Shown: positions 57,280-64,000 of the stretch, one piece after another | How the letters are laid out: each line of letters starts with the position of its first letter | Position numbering within the stretch: the stretch's first letter is position 1 | Assembly: GCF_020166415.1 (NCBI RefSeq) | Contig: NZ_JAIQXV010000009.1 | Span: forward strand, 84,539 to 148,538 | From: Deinococcus multiflagellatus | GTDB taxonomy: Bacteria; Deinococcota; Deinococci; Deinococcales; Deinococcaceae | Reading direction: 5' to 3' | Length of the DNA: 64,000 nucleotides | The notes under the pieces: model-generated | Told to the model about the DNA's origin: nothing | Seen by the model: only the letters and a program-made list of their open reading frames with translations | Databases searched by the model: none | Program-made: the position numbers and the translations under genes

Positions 57280-58428
57280 ATGTGGATCTCTGGGCGGGCG
57301 GCGGCGGTGCCGGGCAGCGTGTTTGCGCTGATGGACGCCGCCAAGGAACGGGCGCGGGCCGCCGGGCGCGTGGTGACGGACCTGAGCATTGGCAGCAGCG
57401 ACCTTTCGCCGCCCGAGGCCGTGCTCTCGGCGCTGCGCGAGGCCACCCGGGACCCGGCCACCTACCGCTATCCCCTGTTCAGCGACACGGCCCCGCTGCG
57501 CGAGGCGGCGGCGCGCTATCTGGGCCGCCGCTTCGGGGTGCAGGTGGACCCACAGACCGAGGTGCTCCCCCTGATCGGCGCGCAGGAGGGACTGGCCCAC
57601 CTGCTGCTGGCCGTGACCGACCCCGGCGACACGCTGCTGCTGCCCGACCCCGGTTACCCGCCCTACCTGGGCGCGGCGGCGGTGGCGGGCGTGCAGGTGG
57701 CGCCACTGCCGCTGCGCGAGGAGCACGGCTTTCTGCCCGATCTGGACGCGGTGCCGGCTTCGGTGCGCCCCCGGGCCCTGCTACTGAATTACCCCAACAA
57801 CCCCACCTCGGCGGTGGTGGACGCTGACTTTTTTCCCCGGGTGGCCGCGTGGTGCCGCGCGCGGGGCACCCTCCTGATCCACGACCACCCCTACGCCGAG
57901 CTGACCTTTGGCGACTACCACGCCCCCAGCGCCCTGCAGGCGGGCGGAGGCGGCGTGGTGGAACTGCACTCGCTGAGCAAAACCCACCACATGGGCGGCT
58001 TCCGGGTGGGCTTTGCCGCCGGGGACGCCGGGGCCATTGCGGCGCTGGCCCGCGTGAAGGGCAGCGTGGATTTTCACCCGTACCTGGGCATTCAGCGCGC
58101 GGCGGCCCTGGCGCTGGACCTGCCTGAGGCCCTGGGCCGCCAGGGCGCAGCCGTGTTTCAGGCCCGGCGCGACGCCCTGGTGCCCGCCCTGCGTGGCCTG
58201 GGCTGGACCGTGGCGTGGCCTCAGGCCAGCATGTACGCCTGGGCCCGGGTGCCGGGCCTGCAGGACAGCGTGGCCTTTGCGGTGCGCGCGGCCGAACAAA
58301 CGGGGGTGGCCCTCAGCCCCGGCGCCGCCTTTGGCCGCCAGGGCGAGGGCTACGTGCGCCTCGCCCTGGTGCAGCCCCCTGAAGTGCTGCTGGACGCGGC
58401 GCAGCGATTGGGGAAAGTGGAAGTGTAG
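57280..58428 (+). CDS. PLP-dependent class I/II aminotransferase
   Basis: The 382-residue fold-type I enzyme has [64 protein letters not shown] (Asn pocket), [12 protein letters not shown] and the PLP-lysine region [21 protein letters not shown]. The final Arg lies in GYVRLAL. It resembles LL-diaminopimelate or succinyldiaminopimelate aminotransferases and MalY-type enzymes; the substrate is uncertain. TACCCT (57267-57272) lies 7 nt before the ATG. It is divergent from gatB, and a heptamer hairpin follows its stop. Confidence 0.92.
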   Translation: MWISGRAAAVPGSVFALMDAAKERARAAGRVVTDLSIGSSDLSPPEAVLSALREATRDPATYRYPLFSDTAPLREAAARYLGRRFGVQVDPQTEVLPLIGAQEGLAHLLLAVTDPGDTLLLPDPGYPPYLGAAAVAGVQVAPLPLREEHGFLPDLDAVPASVRPRALLLNYPNNPTSAVVDADFFPRVAAWCRARGTLLIHDHPYAELTFGDYHAPSALQAGGGGVVELHSLSKTHHMGGFRVGFAAGDAGAIAALARVKGSVDFHPYLGIQRAAALALDLPEALGRQGAAVFQARRDALVPALRGLGWTVAWPQASMYAWARVPGLQDSVAFAVRAAEQTGVALSPGAAFGRQGEGYVRLALVQPPEVLLDAAQRLGKVEV

Positions 58429-58429
58429 G

Positions 58430-58474
58430 TTGTGGGCTGCAGGAACCGCTTGTCCCACAACCCACGTCCCACAC
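58430..58474. repeat. Heptamer hairpin (TTGTGGG / CCCACAA, CCCACGT, CCCACAC)
   Basis: TTGTGGG (58430-58436) is complementary to CCCACAA (58454-58460), and CCCACGT and CCCACAC continue in 7-bp phase to 58474. It lies between convergent stop codons, 1 nt after the aminotransferase gene and 2 nt before the next. The units match those at 28245-28279. Confidence 0.75.
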
Positions 58475-58476
58475 CC

Positions 58477-58785
58477 TTACTTATCGAACTTGTCGTACCC
58501 AGCCGCGCTGCGGCGCTGGGCGCCCCGGGCGTAGTCCATCTGCATTTCCACCGTCTCGTGCTTGCCTTCGGTGAAGGTGCTGTCGTGAATCCAGTAATTC
58601 AGGCGGTCGTCGCCCAGCTGCACCCAGAACTTGTGGGCGTCTTCGGGGTCGCGCCAGAAGACCACATGTTCAAAGGCGTTGCTGTGGGCCCACTTCTGAA
58701 TATCGCTCAGGACGCGGGCGGCCTTGGGATGGGTCATCTCGAATTCCTGACCGTCGCTCTCGTTGCGAAACTTGATCTCGACCAT
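58477..58785 (-). CDS. Small hypothetical protein, 102 aa
   Basis: The protein MVEIKFRNESDGQEFEMTHPKAARVLSDIQKWAHSNAFEHVVFWRDPEDAHKFWVQLGDDRLNYWIHDSTFTEGKHETVEMQMDYARG... is charged and rich in aromatic residues, likely an alpha/beta soluble protein. Family unknown. TACGCT (rc of 58795-58800) lies 9 nt before ATG, and the next in-frame start upstream falls before that hexamer, so the chosen start is favoured. It is divergent from exonuclease III. Confidence 0.75.
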   Translation of the reverse strand: MVEIKFRNESDGQEFEMTHPKAARVLSDIQKWAHSNAFEHVVFWRDPEDAHKFWVQLGDDRLNYWIHDSTFTEGKHETVEMQMDYARGAQRRSAAGYDKFDK

Positions 58786-58897
58786 AGTGAAAGCAGCGTA
58801 ACAGACCCCACCCGGCGCCAAGCTGCAGCTTGTCTGAAGGAAAATTCAGGGTGCGGTGAAGGCGGCGCGGGCCGGTCCTCTATGCTGCGGGCTGCCC

Positions 58898-59677
58898 ATG
58901 ACCGACCCGCCCCTGCTGAAGGTCACGACCCTGAACCTCAACGGCCTGCGCAGCGCCCTGCGCAAGGGGCTGCGCGAGTGGCTGAGCACCGAAGCGCCCG
59001 ATGTGCTGCTGCTGCAGGAGGTGCGCGCCGCCCCCATGCCAGACGCGCTGGCCGACCTGGGCTACGCCGGGGCGTGGTTTCCGGCCCAGAAGGCGGGCTA
59101 CAGCGGCGTGGCGATTCTGGCCAAAGCCCCCCTTAGTGATATCCGCGTGGGCCTGCCGCACGACGAGCTGGACGCCGAGGGCCGCGTGCTGAGCGCGGTG
59201 ATAGGCGGCGTGCGCTTTGCCAGCGTGTACCTGCCCAGCGGCAGTTCCGGCCCCGAACGCCAGGGTTTTAAAGAACGCATTCTGGAGGACTACCACGCCT
59301 GGACCCAGGCCCTGCTGGCCGAGGGCACCCCGCTGGTGATCGGCGGCGACTACAACATCGCCCACCAGGCCCTGGACCTGAAAAACTGGCGCGCCAACCA
59401 GAAAAACAGCGGCTTTCTGCCCCAGGAGCGCGAGTGGATGACCCGCCACCTCGCCAGCGGCCTGACCGACACCCACCGCGCCTGCCTGGGCGACACCGCC
59501 GCCTACACGTGGTGGAGCAACCGCGGCAACGCCTACGCCAACGACGTGGGCTGGCGCCTGGACTACCTGCTGAGTGCCGGGGTAACGGTGCAGGGCGTGC
59601 AGGCGCACCGCGCCGCCCGCCTGAGCGACCACGCACCCCTGAGCGGTCAGGTGCTGCGCCCCGGGGCCCAGGGCTAA
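58898..59677 (+). CDS. xth: Exodeoxyribonuclease III / AP endonuclease
   Basis: The 259-residue enzyme cleaves at abasic sites and degrades DNA 3' ends in base excision repair. It begins VTTLNLNGLRSALRKGLREWL, then DVLLLQEVRA (catalytic Glu), GYSGVAILAK, VYLPSGSSGPERQGFKERIL, VIGGDYNIAHQALDLKNWRANQKNSGFLPQEREWM, TYWWSNRGNAYANDVGWRLDYLL-like and the terminal SDHAPLSGQVL with the catalytic Asp-His. All catalytic positions are present. TATGCT lies 11 nt before the ATG at 58898; an in-frame ATG at 58856 lies before the promoter and was rejected. Confidence 0.95.
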   Translation: MTDPPLLKVTTLNLNGLRSALRKGLREWLSTEAPDVLLLQEVRAAPMPDALADLGYAGAWFPAQKAGYSGVAILAKAPLSDIRVGLPHDELDAEGRVLSAVIGGVRFASVYLPSGSSGPERQGFKERILEDYHAWTQALLAEGTPLVIGGDYNIAHQALDLKNWRANQKNSGFLPQEREWMTRHLASGLTDTHRACLGDTAAYTWWSNRGNAYANDVGWRLDYLLSAGVTVQGVQAHRAARLSDHAPLSGQVLRPGAQG

Positions 59678-59937
59678 GCTCCGCTGCTAAGCCACGGTGC
59701 GTAAAGGTGGCGTCAGGCGGGGCGTGTTATGCTGAGGACGCTGCCGGGTTCAGGACAGCGCCCCCACCACGATCACGGTTTTTCCGGTCGTGCTGGACTG
59801 CCGGGCGCCACCCGAGGAAGCGACCAACACCAGTTCCCGTGGGCGGATTGCGCGCGCCGGCGCCACGCAGCAGAAGGCCATAAAGGCGGCGCATGAGTTC
59901 ACCCCCACGGGCGCGTCCTGATTCACCAGGAACGTAC
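59678..59937 (+). promoter_or_regulatory. Long leader of the RNase R gene
   Basis: TATGCT (59728-59733) is a likely -10, which would give a leader of about 200 nt before the ATG at 59938. The leader contains complementary stretches such as CACCACGATCACGG and CCGGTCGTGC. Long 5' leaders often carry cold-shock or RNase autoregulation; this is inference. No coding signal is seen apart from an in-frame ATG at 59893. Confidence 0.4.
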
Positions 59938-63933
<3,996 letters not shown>

Positions 63934-63958
63934 ACCTCCCCCTCGCCTCTCCTTTTCC

Positions 63959-63994
63959 GCGTCCCTGGTGCCCGTGGCCCAGGGGCGCTTTTTT
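63959..63994 (+). terminator. Rho-independent terminator of rnr
   Basis: GCGTCCCTGG (63959-63968) pairs with CCAGGGGCGC (63979-63988), followed by six Ts (63989-63994). It ends the RNase R transcript 25 nt after the stop codon. Confidence 0.9.
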
Positions 63995-64000
63995 CGTTTC

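Overview
The window is high-GC bacterial chromosome and almost certainly comes from a Deinococcus species. Evidence: a 222-residue OmpR-type regulator that resembles the radiation-response regulator DrRRA; gatC and gatB tRNA-amidotransferase genes; the general gene content; and a -10 hexamer of the TANNNT type placed only 6 to 8 nt before the start codon of at least 20 genes, which is the leaderless promoter layout described for Deinococcus. No rRNA gene, tRNA gene, CRISPR array, transposase or prophage block was recognised.

Layout. 1-5.7 kb: a TerC-type Mn exporter under a yybP-ykoY riboswitch, a response regulator, an alpha/beta hydrolase lacking its serine nucleophile, a sugar nucleotidyltransferase and yebC. 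5.7-13.6 kb: an amidohydrolase, a response regulator with a BTAD-like output, then an AT-rich cassette (a chimeric cell-wall hydrolase plus a translationally coupled lipoprotein) wedged against alaS. 13.8-19.2 kb: a two-gene unit with a MoaD/ubiquitin-like protein ending in Gly-Gly and a 1632-residue DUF4132 protein. 19.2-30.4 kb: mostly housekeeping (methyltransferase, MmcQ/YjbR, phosphoesterase, glycosyltransferase, rhodanese, sufE, rdgB, dacB, polyferredoxin, YbaN, rraA). 30.5-37.7 kb: a LacI-controlled sugar ABC transporter and debranching glucosidase operon. 37.8-44.4 kb: enoyl-CoA hydratase, yqgF, serS, gatC, a serine hydrolase, a BsuPI-like protein and a DUF427 protein. 44.6-47.7 kb: a large lipoprotein alpha-amylase with its own operator. 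47.8-52.5 kb: a DUF4157 (eCIS-type) polymorphic-toxin-like gene followed by a mosaic, partly AT-rich gene. 52.7-54.4 kb: a DUF47 regulator and Pit phosphate transporter. 54.4-64 kb: a frameshifted UBP zinc-finger remnant, a possible 130-bp MITE, gatB, an aminotransferase, exonuclease III and a very long RNase R.

How genes work together. The LacI, binding-protein, two-permease and debranching-glucosidase genes, with the separate amylase, form a maltodextrin or starch use system; no ATPase is encoded here, so a shared MsiK/MalK-type ATPase is expected elsewhere. The rhodanese and SufE genes are divergent and both handle sulfur. RdgB, exonuclease III and YqgF serve nucleic-acid quality. The 8.5-10.9 kb and 48.1-52.5 kb loci both look like toxin plus partner cassettes with foreign base composition.

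The most unusual structural signal is a family of 7- or 8-bp tandem repeats found in at least nine intergenic places, usually at gene 3' ends. Their units differ from place to place but nearly all reduce to CC-initiated words such as CCATCTG, CCATGAG, CCATCAA and CCCACAC, and several are arranged as inverted arrays able to form long hairpins.
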